DNA of 64,000 bases from Euglena gracilis (Eukaryota; Euglenida; Euglenophyceae; Euglenales). The stretch spans positions 70,250,670-70,314,669 of the forward strand of contig CP154954.1 in NCBI GenBank assembly GCA_039621445.1, given 5' to 3'. The notes below the pieces were generated by a model. The model saw nothing but the letters and a program-made list of their open reading frames with translations. It did no database searches and was not told the DNA's origin. Of the stretch, positions 24,301 through 34,468 are shown in pieces. Each line of letters starts with the position of its first letter. The stretch's first letter is position 1. The position numbers and the translations under genes are program-made.

Positions 24301-26263
24301 CGCTCTTGGAAGGGATAATCCACTTCCGCTGGATGAGCTTCTCAATCATCTCGTTGAGAGCCTGTTCGCGTTCACCCGAGCAACGGAAGAATTTCCGGTG
24401 CATAGGTTTAGCGCCATCCTTGAGCTCGATTTTGCAAACACCGAACGGACCGCGAATCGCGGGGTCGATGTCGCAGGCGTAAACTGGGTTATCCAGTACA
24501 CCATGGAATTCGCGAGCAATTCGCGAACAATAGTCAGCAGACTTGGGGTGTTGGTCCGCACTCTCAATGACCGCAGAAATCTGCGTTGAGGGTGTGGCAT
24601 CCCCATTGGTACCAAGGTATCTTGGCACACGCACATCGGATATTCCGAATGCGTCAAAGAAACAAACGCGAAAAATGATTTCTTTGACAGGTGGTAATAA
24701 TATACCACAAAAATCCTCAAATAGTGGTACATCAGCGGGTAAATCCCACCAATGAAAACACACATGGGATAGTTGGTGAAACCAATCCGCATTCGGATTG
24801 ACGGGTATGAGGAGAGCTCCTCGCGCTTCATCGCGGAGAATTTTCTCCAACACATCCGGGAGAAACTTTGGGGGAGGATGCATCCACAGCACCGTATCAC
24901 CCCAGAATTTAAGAAATGCGTTGGTATGTCGCGACCAATATCGCGACAAGCGCGCATGCGCCTTTGATGAAAACGCATCAATTTCCAACGACAAATCGAA
25001 GGAATCAGCCAAAGCCGCGATTTTGGAGAACCATTCCTCCAAAATACGGTATTGACCAAAATTAAATGCGTTCCATACGCGCATCGCGTATGTGTCGACC
25101 TGGTTCGCGGGTTGAAGAGCGGTAACGCAATTCAGGGATCCGCAAACATAGGTCAAGGGTGTGTCATCCACACTCCCAAGGGGCATTCCCAAGGGTTGAT
25201 GGGTTGGATGGGTGCATACCCAGTCCATATCATGCCAGATGGAGGTGGGGGAGGTGTGTGACACGGATTTCGCGGTCCCAAACAACAAGGCAATACCTCG
25301 TTGTTGGAGCACTTGATGTACGGTCGCGCATTGCGATCCGCAACCAAGTGTATGGTTACGCGAAATCGGGATTAGTGTTGGTGTTTGGACTAGACATCCA
25401 CAATCGAAATCTGGCTGGGCGGAAATTCTCCTACAGTGCACACATTGGTAGGAAGTGTCGGAGTAGTGGTCCTGGTCGCGCATGTCGGTCTGGTGGGGGT
25501 GTGTGTAAAAGTTGGGATGCGCTTTTGTAGCTGCTGGGGGGTGTACAGATGTATCTGAAAGCGATACATCTGGTGGAAAACGGGGTATTGATGCAGCTGG
25601 GCGACTACTCGACACCGTGATCACTTCAGGCCTTTGGGCTTTCGTCTTGTAACCCAGTGGAACGAGGGGGGTACCGCTACTCGCTTGCCCTGCCTCATGG
25701 GGAACGGAAGTTGGTATGGTAGTGGGCAGGGGGTGAACTTTCTCGGTACTCCCGGTGTGGAAAACGTTGGTTGGTGTGGTTGGTAACGGGGTAAAAGTTT
25801 TTGAAAACGGTGTGGAAAAATTGGTGGCTGTCGCGGTTGACGCCACGGGTGATGAAGGTTTGGGGGGCAATGAAGAGAATGGTGATGTGCGCAAACCGTG
25901 GGAGTGGCAATCCACTACCAGCCGGTGCTGACGTAAAAAGGGGTATCCCAGAATTACGTCAGAACCATGGATTCCGGATTCGTATCCCCAGGTATCCGGA
26001 AAATTTTGCGGTTGGGGGGGGTGTGAGTGGTGCTTGGGGATGAGGGGTAGGACTATGTCCAAAAAGCATCCCAAGTCACCACCGCACATGGGGGTGTTGT
26101 CAGCCGTCGTAATTTTGATCGGCTTCTTGGCTTGCACCAAGAGGGGGGTTGGTATCAACCCGAACCGAAAAAGTAGTGCAATGCGACAACCAGTGTCAAT
26201 GAGAATTTTGACTTTTGTACAAAAATTTTGGATTTTGATTTCCGCTTGGACCAAAAGTTCCAT
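21374..26263 (-). CDS. pol: Pol polyprotein, intact: protease, Dam-like domain, RT, RNase H, integrase, chromodomain
   Basis: 1,629 residues from ATG at 26,261-26,263. Protease: LIDTG at residues 21-25 and ILGYPFL near 105. A long segment follows with Cys pairs (CVHCRR, CGC, CGSQC, about 275-330). Residues about 420-510 read EIDAFSS, HARL, YWSRH, NAF, LWMHPPP, LLIPVNP, WF, resembling the Dam-like domain of DIRS elements, with HPPP where NPPW is usual. RT about 610-850 (YIDDVL near 775). RNase H about 925-1,030. Integrase about 1,180-1,400 ([23 protein letters not shown] give D-D-E). Chromodomain about 1,555-1,607 ([17 protein letters not shown]). The chromodomain should direct integration to particular chromatin. 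A frame starting at the conserved overlap ATG (26,456) is cut off from pol by one inserted A near 26,318, so expression may now rely on the internal ATG. Confidence 0.93.
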   Translation of the reverse strand: MELLVQAEIKIQNFCTKVKILIDTGCRIALLFRFGLIPTPLLVQAKKPIKITTADNTPMCGGDLGCFLDIVLPLIPKHHSHPPQPQNFPDTWGYESGIHGSDVILGYPFLRQHRLVVDCHSHGLRTSPFSSLPPKPSSPVASTATATNFSTPFSKTFTPLPTTPTNVFHTGSTEKVHPLPTTIPTSVPHEAGQASSGTPLVPLGYKTKAQRPEVITVSSSRPAASIPRFPPDVSLSDTSVHPPAATKAHPNFYTHPHQTDMRDQDHYSDTSYQCVHCRRISAQPDFDCGCLVQTPTLIPISRNHTLGCGSQCATVHQVLQQRGIALLFGTAKSVSHTSPTSIWHDMDWVCTHPTHQPLGMPLGSVDDTPLTYVCGSLNCVTALQPANQVDTYAMRVWNAFNFGQYRILEEWFSKIAALADSFDLSLEIDAFSSKAHARLSRYWSRHTNAFLKFWGDTVLWMHPPPKFLPDVLEKILRDEARGALLIPVNPNADWFHQLSHVCFHWWDLPADVPLFEDFCGILLPPVKEIIFRVCFFDAFGISDVRVPRYLGTNGDATPSTQISAVIESADQHPKSADYCSRIAREFHGVLDNPVYACDIDPAIRGPFGVCKIELKDGAKPMHRKFFRCSGEREQALNEMIEKLIQRKWIIPSKSEWTSQAFVVPKPADQSGQKKWRLVLDYRYLNSQTKDDPFPLPLIEDLITKQSDNRLWSIFDLEDGFHQMHLHPDSQPYTAFVTSKGVYQWTVLPMGVKNGPAMFQRMIQWVLRDLPFALVYIDDVLVGTQPPSAKSGEDILDPHYRDVRAVLSAFQKHVLFVKGSKMHLFRKIIKFCGHILSNGQRKAAPSKMEAIKKWTPEVIKTLTHLKGFLGLAQYYAIYMKDFAKIAVPLTRQLKNRTPDNAKVIWDDQMREALNKIKDLLLENVVLDIADPYKPYVLEVDSSDYAVGGVLSQHNAAKELRPVAFFSRKLQGDNGKGQVKWSIREKETYAIVLILQKFRSWIASSLVQILVLTDHESLQHWYTEDLNKAMSSVGRRCRWHEFLSQFNLVVVYTPGHTQKVADPLSRAPWYYPGNPDEGDATFHGSHEADQFARRSDAADNLLDSLPVSRVYRSIAISPLRGRRRRGRTAGPRRITRTETPTPLFFREWDYSRDPVYSTIVNRLRNGESIENYSLSPLRLIFRNDSGYKYCIPQDLVDDVILSYHNHGHPGAPKLLSLVGRRYCTTLSEKELYSRCLRISQRCQICQAVKPRRGTPPGTMDFFPVPPDIFTSLCMDFLELEPCKGSDDKIYDYVLVVVCRLSGYIVAIPCRKAGLTAQILASIFLEKCICLMGLPNEIVSDQDHLISSRFFTTLCGLLGIEQHFSIIYRPKGNGRAEAAVKSVVNMLRLSLADSGKNWLSVLHWCLFYINTLPGLVLPHSPYKIVFGRDPPAIGDIPSERPARSSVSCETWFAEVESLRSAVQSRITEIHSNKRKSFLQNFNTPVYSPGDRVWVRNNRTRMQSSKLDPLWLGPCEILERLGSSGRYKVALPNGIEDVHMDDFKPYLSPPDGKAIPCLYFKPRSRLPETDDFVVDKIIDHKVDRGVHYWKVRWKGYGPEEDTWEPASSFVGYVQQDWKLWNKRNNIDININTF

Positions 26264-26446
26264 GGGGGGTAAGCAAAGTGAAGGGTCTGGCGAAAATACG
26301 TTTTCTTGCCAGCTTTCCCATTGAACCCTTTCCTACTTTGCACAACATTCCGAGCGGAAAGTTGGAGTGGGGGGTGGGGGACCCGAAAATTTTCCGGGTA
26401 CCGACCAGGAAGGCAGATGGGCAGGGGGGGCAGGGTTGATCAGGTC

Positions 26447-26456
26447 CTACCTCCAT
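26447..26456 (-). promoter_or_regulatory. Conserved gag/pol overlap ATGGAGGTAG
   Basis: In the sense direction ATGGAGGTAG contains the pol start ATG and, in another frame, the gag stop TAG. C has ATGGAGGTAA at 30,112-30,121 and D ATGGAGGTAG at 57,296-57,305. Pol could be made by termination-reinitiation or by frameshifting. In E2 the gag frame now stops 8 bases earlier because of its deletion. Confidence 0.6.
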
Positions 26457-26463
26457 CTGTTCA

Positions 26464-27981
26464 TCAGCCCAGAGGTCCGTGCCCTCGGACCTCGGGCTCC
26501 CCTACTCCAGGTCCGAACCGGCCGAATCCCTGCATTTCCGTTATTTTGGTAGACACCGATGCATACCGGGTCTGGAGTTCTCCAATAGCAGTCTGAATAC
26601 CGCTAATGTCCGGAACTCGGTGGGAAAGTGCGGAATAACTCTGTTGCAAACCCGCAATGGCCGAGTTAATCCCGCCAATGTCGGATTGCAACTGCAACTG
26701 CAGGGAATCCTGCCGTTGTGCCATTTCCGCGACTTTCGCGCTCAGATTGGATAATCCAACCCGATTCGCGTCACAATAGCAGGTTTTCTGCTCCAAACGG
26801 GAAAGTCGCTCCTCCAACTGCCGCACATACGTGTGGGGAGCAAAATTCTCGTTGGCTTGTGACTGGAATTGCCGAAACTTTTCCGTTTCATCGCACAACT
26901 GCATAATGCGGTGTTGCGATTCATGGAAAGTTGCGGACAATGTGGTGAAATGGTCCATAGACACAAATCCACCACTGCTGGATGTTGCAGACGAGGAATC
27001 TCGTGCATGCAACTGTTGTTGCAAATGCAACAACGCAGATGAACAGGACTCCATTTGTCCCGATAACTGTTGTAGTGAGCCATGCAAGTGCAGAAACTTG
27101 GAGTCATTCCGCGTTTCCGCTTCATGCATGCATTCACTAATTTGCCGGAAGTTTTGCGGGAGCTGTTGGCATATTCTGTCAAAGGTTTCCCGAAAGGTTG
27201 CAAGGTCAATACCCGCACTTTCGAAATTCCTCTGGCAATATCTGCCAACTTCCTGCAAGTAATTCCAGCAGTGTTCCAGCTTGGTGAAGACATGTTTCTG
27301 GTTGTCCTCATCAAACTGAAGCACTTTGTTCAATGCGGTTGCACACTCTGCAACGCATTGTTGCACATGGTTGAACTGCCTCACAAGGGGGTGATCCCCT
27401 GGAAGCCGAGCAACAATATCCTGCACATCCTCAGCAGTGAGGAGCTCACCAGTGTCCTTCCCATAGTCATCCATGGGTTGGGATGTACCGGAGAATTCCG
27501 GCACCACGAGGCGAGTCTCCGGTTGCCAAGGTAGTACGGGATAGCACCCGATATCGGGTGGTGGTGGCAAAGCTCTGTAAGGGCTTGCCGGTGGAAGAGC
27601 GGGTGGTGGTTGAAAGAAACACGGGGTTTCCAACCCACCATCACCGGAGAAGCCCGGTGGCGGAATCACCACGGGTCTCTCCGGTGTGTGCAGCTGCACC
27701 ATTGCCGCAGACAGAGGCGAATACCCCCGTTGTGGCAAGGTGAGTGCGGAAGAGGCCGCATTAGCCTCTGAAGCCAATGATGTGGAGGGCTCATCGCCGA
27801 CCACTGTCAATGATGACAAGTGTTGCAATTGTGACAATTGAATCAATTGTGCCTCATCGGCGTGGGAACTGGAAGCACTTTCACATAAAAGCTTCCAATC
27901 CCCAGTTTCTTGGTCAATGTCTTGCAATGATGCCTGTAATAAGGCATAGTTGAATTGATGGTTGGGGCCTGTGCTTTGCAT
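26464..27981 (-). CDS. gag: Gag-like protein lacking capsid and zinc knuckle (E2)
   Basis: I place the start at ATG 27,979-27,981 because MQSTGPNHQFNY or a close match opens gag in E2, D and C. About 505 residues. Residues 1-200 are Ser/Pro-rich; about 200-500 are helical with heptad-like Leu/Gln/His patterns (coiled coil) and a CYCD pair. C and D show that gag should continue through a capsid region (FKGTIAIANKVKPQW in D) and a CX2CX4HX4C knuckle. Here the frame jumps near 26,520 from the coiled coil to the last few dozen bases of gag, a deletion of roughly 2.5 kb relative to C, and ends out of frame. It may still multimerise but lacks RNA-binding and capsid parts; use of a helper gag is inference. 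Confidence 0.8.
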   Translation of the reverse strand: MQSTGPNHQFNYALLQASLQDIDQETGDWKLLCESASSSHADEAQLIQLSQLQHLSSLTVVGDEPSTSLASEANAASSALTLPQRGYSPLSAAMVQLHTPERPVVIPPPGFSGDGGLETPCFFQPPPALPPASPYRALPPPPDIGCYPVLPWQPETRLVVPEFSGTSQPMDDYGKDTGELLTAEDVQDIVARLPGDHPLVRQFNHVQQCVAECATALNKVLQFDEDNQKHVFTKLEHCWNYLQEVGRYCQRNFESAGIDLATFRETFDRICQQLPQNFRQISECMHEAETRNDSKFLHLHGSLQQLSGQMESCSSALLHLQQQLHARDSSSATSSSGGFVSMDHFTTLSATFHESQHRIMQLCDETEKFRQFQSQANENFAPHTYVRQLEERLSRLEQKTCYCDANRVGLSNLSAKVAEMAQRQDSLQLQLQSDIGGINSAIAGLQQSYSALSHRVPDISGIQTAIGELQTRYASVSTKITEMQGFGRFGPGVGEPEVRGHGPLG

Positions 27982-28251
27982 CTTTCTGGTGACAAAAGCA
28001 GCAAAAACCCACAAAACTAAGCAGTTGTGCTGGCACCAGAGGGGCTGTAACGGGTAATACCGTACAGAGCCTTCCGGAGCCTGCTCGTCTGCTCAGACGT
28101 TGGCTAGAAGCCGGGAGCTGACGCTGCGACCGTGTAATAACGGTGCAGGGGCTCTCCGCTGCCAGTCAGCGTAGGATCGAACCAATCTGCTACCAAGTGT
28201 AAAACCTGGTAGCCTTTCTTTCTGTGAAGTATGTGTAGGATCGTGACCTAA
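27982..28251 (-). other. Structured 5' leader of E2
   Basis: Between PBS and gag. It contains several hairpins (plus-strand coordinates): 28,050-28,063 ACGG/CCGT with loop GTAATA, 28,086-28,099 CGTCTG/CAGACG, and 28,129-28,144 ACCGT/ACGGT with loop GTAATA enclosed by GCTGAC (28,117-28,122) and GTCAGC (28,165-28,170). D keeps the same stems; C keeps a related CCGTG hairpin near 34,395. A second PBS-like site lies at 28,186-28,195. A packaging or dimerisation signal is a reasonable inference. Confidence 0.6.
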
Positions 28252-28261
28252 TCTGCTACCA
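28252..28261 (-). other. Primer-binding site, tRNA-iMet type (E2)
   Basis: Sense TGGTAGCAGA directly follows the LTR end GTACACT with no spacer. It complements the 3' end TCTGCTACCA of animal-type initiator-Met tRNAs, and complementarity seems to extend with gaps toward the T arm (GATCC). A second copy of the site, again preceded by TACACT, lies at 28,186-28,195 and is followed by GGTTCGATCC. Confidence 0.8.
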
Positions 28262-28571
28262 AGTGTACGTCTGATTCCCAATTCCCAATTCCCAAAAAGC
28301 CTTCGCTTTCGCCTTGGCGCACCTACTTGGGAACTAAAAATCAGAGTAACAGTAAAAACCCTTTTCCCACTTCCCAAGAAGCAAAGCACGGAGCAATGCA
28401 GGGAGGACGGACTGGAAATCCAAGTCCGGTCCAAGGAAAAGGAAGGAAAAGGTATAAGAAGAATACCACCTGTGGAGAGAGAAGGGGGCACCCATTAGGA
28501 GATCCTAATAGGATCTGCTTCCATCCTAACTTCCTCAACGGAAGGGGACAGAAGCATACGCCTGGTACACA
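28262..28571 (-). repeat. 5' LTR of E2 (310 bp)
   Basis: Starts (sense) TGTGTACC at 28,571 and ends GTACACT at 28,262, where the PBS begins. One G longer than the 3' LTR and otherwise identical to it. Flanked by GTAAA at 28,572-28,576. Confidence 0.95.
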
Positions 28572-28576
28572 GTAAA
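28572..28576. repeat. Target-site duplication GTAAA, right copy
   Basis: Partner of 14,522-14,526. The sequence beyond it (ATCCCACCAATGAAAACAC) continues element C pol. Confidence 0.88.
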
Positions 28577-30121
28577 TCCCACCAATGAAAACACACGTAC
28601 GATAGTTGGGTGAACCATTCCGCTTCCGGAATGATGGGTATGAGAATAACTCCACGGGCTTCAGCCCGCAGAATTTTCTCAACCGCACACTCGATAAGTT
28701 TTGGACGGGGGTGCATCCATAACACCGTATCACCCCAAAATTTGTCAAATGCGTTGGAGTGTTGTGACCAATGACGTGGCAAACGGGCATGTGTATTGGA
28801 TGAAAAGGCATCGATTTCCAATGCCAAATTGAAAGAATCAGCCAATGTCGCGATTTTGAAAAACCATCGTTCCAAAATGCGATATTGACAAAATTGAACG
28901 CATTCCATACGCGTTTCGCGTATTCATACACCCGATTTTCGGGTTGGAGTGAAGAAACACAATGAATGGATCCACAAACATGCGGGTTGTCTTCCACTAC
29001 CTCAAGGGTTAATCCCAAGGGAGTTTGGAATGGCTGGGGTTTTCTCCATTCCGCATCAAATTCGCACCAAGTGTAATCCAGATAGTGATTAGGAATGACG
29101 CTTTTCGCGTTTCCAAACAACGCGGCTAATCCGCGTTGTTGGAGTACTCGGTGTATCTCCGCGCATTGCGGGCTACAACCAAGTGTATCCTTGGGTGTGT
29201 ATTCCGTTTTCGGAAGTGCGATTAGTGTTGGATTTTGAACTAAACGTCCACAATCGAAATCCGATTGGGTGGAAATTCTCCTGCAGTGCACACATTTGAA
29301 GGAGGTGTAATGGTGTGACGGGTGTGCGTATAAGTGGGTGTCATTGCATTAGCCGGTGAGTCTTGTACAGGTGTGCCTGGATTCGGCACAACTGGTGGGA
29401 AACGGAGTGGTGGTGTAGCTGCGCGACTACTCGACACCGTACGTACTGCAGGCCTTTGGGCTTTCGTCTTATAACCCAGTGGAACGGCAGGGGTACCGCT
29501 ACTCGCTTGCCTACCTCATGTGGAACGCATGTAGGTGTGTCATTGGGTAGGGCGGAGGCTTTCTCCGTACCCCGGGTGTGGAAAACGGTTGTTGGTGTGG
29601 TGGATAACGGTGTTGCCATTGTGGGTAACGGTGTTGTAAAAGTGGTGGTCATCGTAGAGGATGCCAGCGGTGATGGTGATTTGGGTGGCAATGCGGTGGT
29701 GGGTGCTGTGCGCAAACCGTACGAGTGGCAATCCATAACCAATCGGTACTGGCATAAAAGTGGGTATCCCAAAACTACGTCTGACCCGTGAATTCCGGAC
29801 TCGTATCGTCAAATATTGGTGAAATGTTGTCATTGTTGGGGGTGTGAGTGATGAACCAGTGTCAATGAGAATTTTAACTTTGGTGGAGAAATTTTGAATG
29901 CGGATTTCCGCTTGGACGAGCAATTCCATTGGTGGTACGCAAAGTGAAGGGTCTGGCGGAAATACGTTTGCATGCCAACTCTCCCATGAACCCTTGCCTA
30001 CTTTGCTCAGCACTCCGAGCGGAAATGTGGGGTGGGGGGTAGGGGACCGGAAATAATTCCGGCTACGGACCGTGAAGGCGGATGGGCAGGGGGGGCAAGG
30101 TTGATCAGGTCTTACCTCCAT
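28572..30121 (-). pseudogene. pol: Element C pol, upstream part: protease to Dam-like domain
   Basis: Begins at the ATGGAGGTAA overlap, reads through the Pro-rich lead-in and LIDTGSS of the protease (about 29,860), then loses frame and part of the protease. The Cys-rich segment (CRRISTQSDFDCG, about 29,260) and the Dam-like domain (EIDAFSS, ARLPRHWSQH, LWMHPRPKLI; about 28,830-28,600) are recognisable in different frames. The sequence stops at the E2 insertion point and resumes at 14,526. Divergence from E2 is substantial, but the Dam-like pattern is kept. Confidence 0.85.
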
Positions 30122-33100
30122 CCGTTCATCAGCCCAGAGGTCCGTGCCCTCGGACCTCGGGCTCCCCTACTCCAAGTCCGAACGGCCGCATAGCCGGCAA
30201 CGGACTTTTTGGAGGAATAGATGGAATTCAGTGAGCGCACCGCCATTCGGGCCTCATTAAATTCCCCGTCCGAGGTCTCATCCCCCTCCCTGCCCGAAGC
30301 CGGGGTGTCCTCCTCCAAACAAGAAATCTTGAAACCGACTTTTTGCCGGTTGGAGGAGTTATCACGGTCCTCGCGGCGCTTACTGCGATTTCCGTAGCCG
30401 GGCCGGGGGGAACGAGATCTGGGACATTTGGATGAGTGGTGGTCTTTGGAACCGCAAAGTGAACAACGGGATTTGTGGCGGGACTCCGCACAACGGAGGG
30501 AACGGTATTCCGTTCTACCGTCATACCGTCGTGGTGAACGGGTTTCCCGTCGACCATGACCGGTGTACCGGGGTTATCCCGGTGACTCGCGTGAAGAGGA
30601 TGATCCACTTCGCGAACGAGATCGTGAGGAATCGTGATTGAAACCCCGTTTCCGGGTAGGGGGACCAGGTGACCGACCGCGAGAAGGACGGGTTTCCCGA
30701 CCATCACGTGATGGTGACTTGGGCCTACTACCGCTAAAGCGGTTCTCCGAAGGCCGTGAAACTCCCGTTTGACGTGAAAACGCCGGGGAACCTGATCCCC
30801 GTGTGGAGGTCGAGCCCCTTGGACTTCCAATGCGGGTTAGCGCATCAGGATTCGTGCATTCTCGAGACATTTGACCTGATTTGTTGCACAAAAAGCACAG
30901 TTTTTCTGTGCCTTGGTCCGAAGAACGCTGATTCCGCGTTTTTGGTCCCGTGGAGGGTCTCGGTGACATGGGTGATTTTTGTAACGCATTAACCGCACCC
31001 GCAGGGATTCCCGCGGCGGGATGCGTTTGAAAAGCGGACTGTATTTGTGCGAAAACTTGTGTAAGTTTGAGTTGCTTTGACACATAATTCAAACGTTGGG
31101 CAAGAGTCATCTCATGCCTTGCAAACTCCTCGCGATGGATATCCTTCACGAGGGATGGTGTGAAATGCAACAAAACCGCATCAAATTGTTCGCACATTTG
31201 CTTCTCGCTAAGTTCATCAACTTCGTGATCAAGTGCTAACCATTTGGCATACCAAAAGGTCAATGGATTTCCCTTTTTCGATCCGATGGCGCGCACTGTC
31301 GTCATTTCTTCTCCAGGCTAATCCTGGTGACCAGACTGGAATTGGTTGAAGCGTATTGCCCAACCAGGTCATCGAATGATACGCCATTACGCCATCACCA
31401 AATTGCGTGCGCGTTCTCGCTCCTCTCTCGGTAGGCAATCGATGAATTCCATCTTGAATATCTTGGGATTCGGGTCTTGAGTGGGTCCCTTAAGTGCCCA
31501 GTAGTACTCCCAGTCCCGAAAAAATTGTCTCCATGTGGTTGGATTGGGGTTTCACCTTGTTCGCGATTCCGATGGTGCCCTTGAAGTCTCTCTGAGCAAT
31601 CCGCTGACCCTCGGTGGTATTCCAGGGGTTTGGGTCCGGGTAATTCTTAACACCAAACTCGTTTCGCGTATTTTCTGCTCCATGTGTACCCCGTGCAGGA
31701 TTTCCTGCACCAAGTGTAGGGGTGGCAGGATTTTCCTGCGGGAATTGCGAAAAATGTGGTGAAATTCTCCCGGTGTGGCGGGTTTCTCGCCGAAAACCCG
31801 ATGGGTCATCTGTTAATTCAGAACCCGTTGGTGGTTGGTAGGATCGCGAATGCGACAGATGACCAATACCAGGTGTGGGGTGTTGGCTCATTCCTCGTAC
31901 AAGCTTGGAATGTTGAATTTCTTGGTGGAGACTCGAATTTTCGAGCAATGGATCAATTTCCTCATCGGAAATGTGCAGTCAAAAGTGGGCTTGAGGTGTG
32001 GGCAGAAGCAAAGGTGGTACAATTCGTGTTTTCGCCGGTGGTTGTACCAAATTCGAGGTGAATGTAGGGATTCCTACTCTAGAAATGGTAATTTGAGAAC
32101 GCTATTCCGGGACATTTGGAATACCAACCGCAGCGCTTACCGCGGTGGGTGGTGGCACAACCGGTACCGGAGTGGACATTATATCCAAACTCGCGGACAA
32201 GTCATGCACCGTTTCTTCCAAATGTTCCACCAACTGAGGTGACCGCAAATACGGTCAACCTCCGTCTCCAAATGCCTAACGCGTTTGCGGTAACGGGAAT
32301 AATCTTCCAAGTGCGGCAACGTTTCAGAAACCAAGTGTAGGTCTTGGACAAGTTGTCCTTGGGACTCCTCCACATTCCGAAGTTGACCCGCAAGTGCTTT
32401 TAGTGCATTTGAAACAATTTGCAATTGGTGGGGTGACTTGGTGGCGGTTTCCGCGGTGGTGCGCGAATTTTCCGCGGTTGGCTTTTCCAACAACGCAGAA
32501 TTTCGTCCATCCAACCGTGAGACCTCATCTTGCATGGATCGGGCAATCAGATTCACAGATTGCTCAAGTTGAATGAAACTGGTGCAAAATGCTTGCAAGG
32601 TTTCCTTGTTGTCACCAAACGTTTTGCCATAAAATGAGCGAAATTCCGCTGACTCGGATATCCGAGCGCGCGAAACATTGGGTAGTGAGCGAATTTCCGC
32701 TAATGTAGTGCACAAGAAGGTACAAAGGGTTTGCAATTCCTCAATAGCGGCTTGAATACCACTAATGTCAGGAATTCGCTTGGAAAGTGCGGAAGTAGCA
32801 TTAATACCGCCAATGTCCGTTTGCATTTTTTGTTTCCGCGAAATACAGCCGTTGTGCGCAGTCCACGATTTTCGCGTTCAAGATGGTTGACCCATCCTGA
32901 GCTGCGGCAAAATGGCAGGTTTCTGCTCCAAATGTAGGATTCGTACCTCCAAAAGACGGATTTGCGTACGGGGAACAAAATTTTCTTGCACTTTCGCCTG
33001 AAACTTCTTCAAATGCTCGAGATGCCCGAGCAAAGATGCAAATCCGTTGTTGGGCTTTTTGGAAAGAAGTGGTGAGTGCGGCAAAATGCTCAACCGTAAC

Positions 33101-34228
33101 AAAATTACCGATTTCCGGCATTTTGGGGCTGGCATTTTGTGCTTGTAACTGTTGCTGCAAGTGCAGTAGCGAGGTTGAATAGGATTCCACCTTGGCAAAA
33201 AGATGGCTCATACCATCTTGCACATGCAGAAACTTGGAATCATTAAGCGTTTCCGCTTCATGCAGTGTTTCACTGATTTGTTGGAAGTTCTGTGGAAGTT
33301 GGATGCGCAAAATACTGTCAACTCTTAAAACGCTGAAGGTCTTTCCCTGCATTTTCAAATTTGTGTTGGCAATATTTGCCGATCTCCTGCAAATAATTCA
33401 GGCAATATTCTAGTTTGGTGTTGACACCCCTTTGATTGTCCTCTTAAGAATGCAAAACCTTGTTGAGCATGGTTGCACATTCCGCAACGCGTTGGTGGAC
33501 ATGCAAAATTCGCTTGCTCAGCGGGTGATCCGCTGGGAGTTGACAGAGAATTCCGTAAACATCACCGGTGGTGAGGTTATCCATCAAATCATCCTCATAG
33601 TCCTCCACAACTGAAACGGCACCAGAGACTTCCGGTACCACCAGACGCATATCTGGATTCCATGTCAAGGCAGGGAAAACCGCAGTTTCCGCAATGCGCG
33701 AAATGGTGTGGGGGGTGGTAATTGAGGGGGGGGGGGTTGGAAAAAACACGGTGTTTCCACCGAGTTGCACTCCAAAAGGCCCACCAGTGCTTCCACCGGG
33801 GATCTTTTGGGTGTGAACAGAGCAAAGGGCAAATACCCCTCACTTTGTTCATGGGTAATCAAGTGTAAAGGTAAACGGGGTTCATCCCCTTTATCCTTGT
33901 GATCCAAATGTGCTTGGGCAAGGTTTTCATCCCCTTGCCGCATCAATGATTGGTGAACCGGGATGGGGGAAGGCATTTTGCCACCTACATCCCGCACAAT
34001 CAGTGACAATGATGACGAAGAGGGTTCATTACCCCCTTGCAACAACAAAGACGTTTCGCCTTGCGACAATGACAATTGACGCAATGTGTCTTCCTGTTGC
34101 TTGGGGAGTCGGGAATTGGAACTTGTTTCATTCGAACCGTTCCAATCACCGCAATCTTCATCAAGGTTGGTCAGTGAACTCATCAACAAGTCATAGTCCA
34201 ATTTGTGGTTGGGGGTTGTGCTCTGCAT
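30112..34228 (-). pseudogene. gag: Gag of element C, long coiled-coil Gag with degenerate zinc knuckle
   Basis: The ATG at 34,226-34,228 opens MQSTTPNHKLDY. The decayed frame spans 4.1 kb (about 1,370 codons), unusually long for gag. Parts in order: Ser/Pro-rich N terminus; long coiled coil (33,760-32,180, several frameshifts); linker with LVRGMSQHPTPGIGH (about 31,900); capsid-like region (31,610-31,060); and a knuckle at about 30,900-30,860 reading CFLCNKSGQMSREC, with Gln replacing the zinc-binding His. A basic Ser/Arg tail runs to the TAA at 30,112. It shows what E2 gag has lost. Confidence 0.85.
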
Positions 34229-34468
34229 CTTTTGAGATGCGTAAAAAGGCAGAAACCCAAAAACTCGCAAAAATAAACAGTGAAACAGGGGCCAGAAAGG
34301 TTGTATCGGCGAATACCGAACAGAGCCTCCTGAGACCTGTATCCTTGCTTAAAGGTTGCTAGGGGCCAGGAACAGTACTTTCACCGTGTTTCACGGCTGA
34401 GTACGATCCTTACCACAAGTCAACCACGGAGATTCTCTGTGTAGGACCGTAACCTAATTCTGCTACCA
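34229..34468 (-). other. 5' leader and primer-binding site of element C
   Basis: TGGTAGCAGA (sense) sits at 34,459-34,468 beside the LTR. Hairpins include 34,308-34,321 (TCGG/CCGA, loop CGAATA) and CCGTG near 34,395. The upstream second PBS-like site seen in E2 and D is too degraded to recognise with confidence. Confidence 0.6.

Larger units (their letters stand above)
14527..28571 (-). mobile_element. Element E2: complete 14.0-kb Ty3/gypsy-type element with an extra ORF3
   Basis: Bounded by LTRs at 28,262-28,571 and 14,527-14,835 that differ by one base of a G run, so the insertion is young. Order in the sense direction: LTR, PBS, leader, gag-like ORF, pol, ORF3, 3' UTR, polypurine tract, LTR. 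Pol is a single uninterrupted ORF. Gag lacks its capsid/nucleocapsid part and ORF3 has one frameshift and one nonsense codon, so E2 alone is probably not autonomous, though its pol could act in trans. At 14 kb it is long for this class because of the long coiled-coil gag and ORF3. Confidence 0.95.

Noticed and set aside
28117-28195. tRNA gene in the leader
   Set aside because: Only the 3' part resembles a tRNA (T-arm and acceptor complement); no anticodon arm, and it fits primer-binding sites better.
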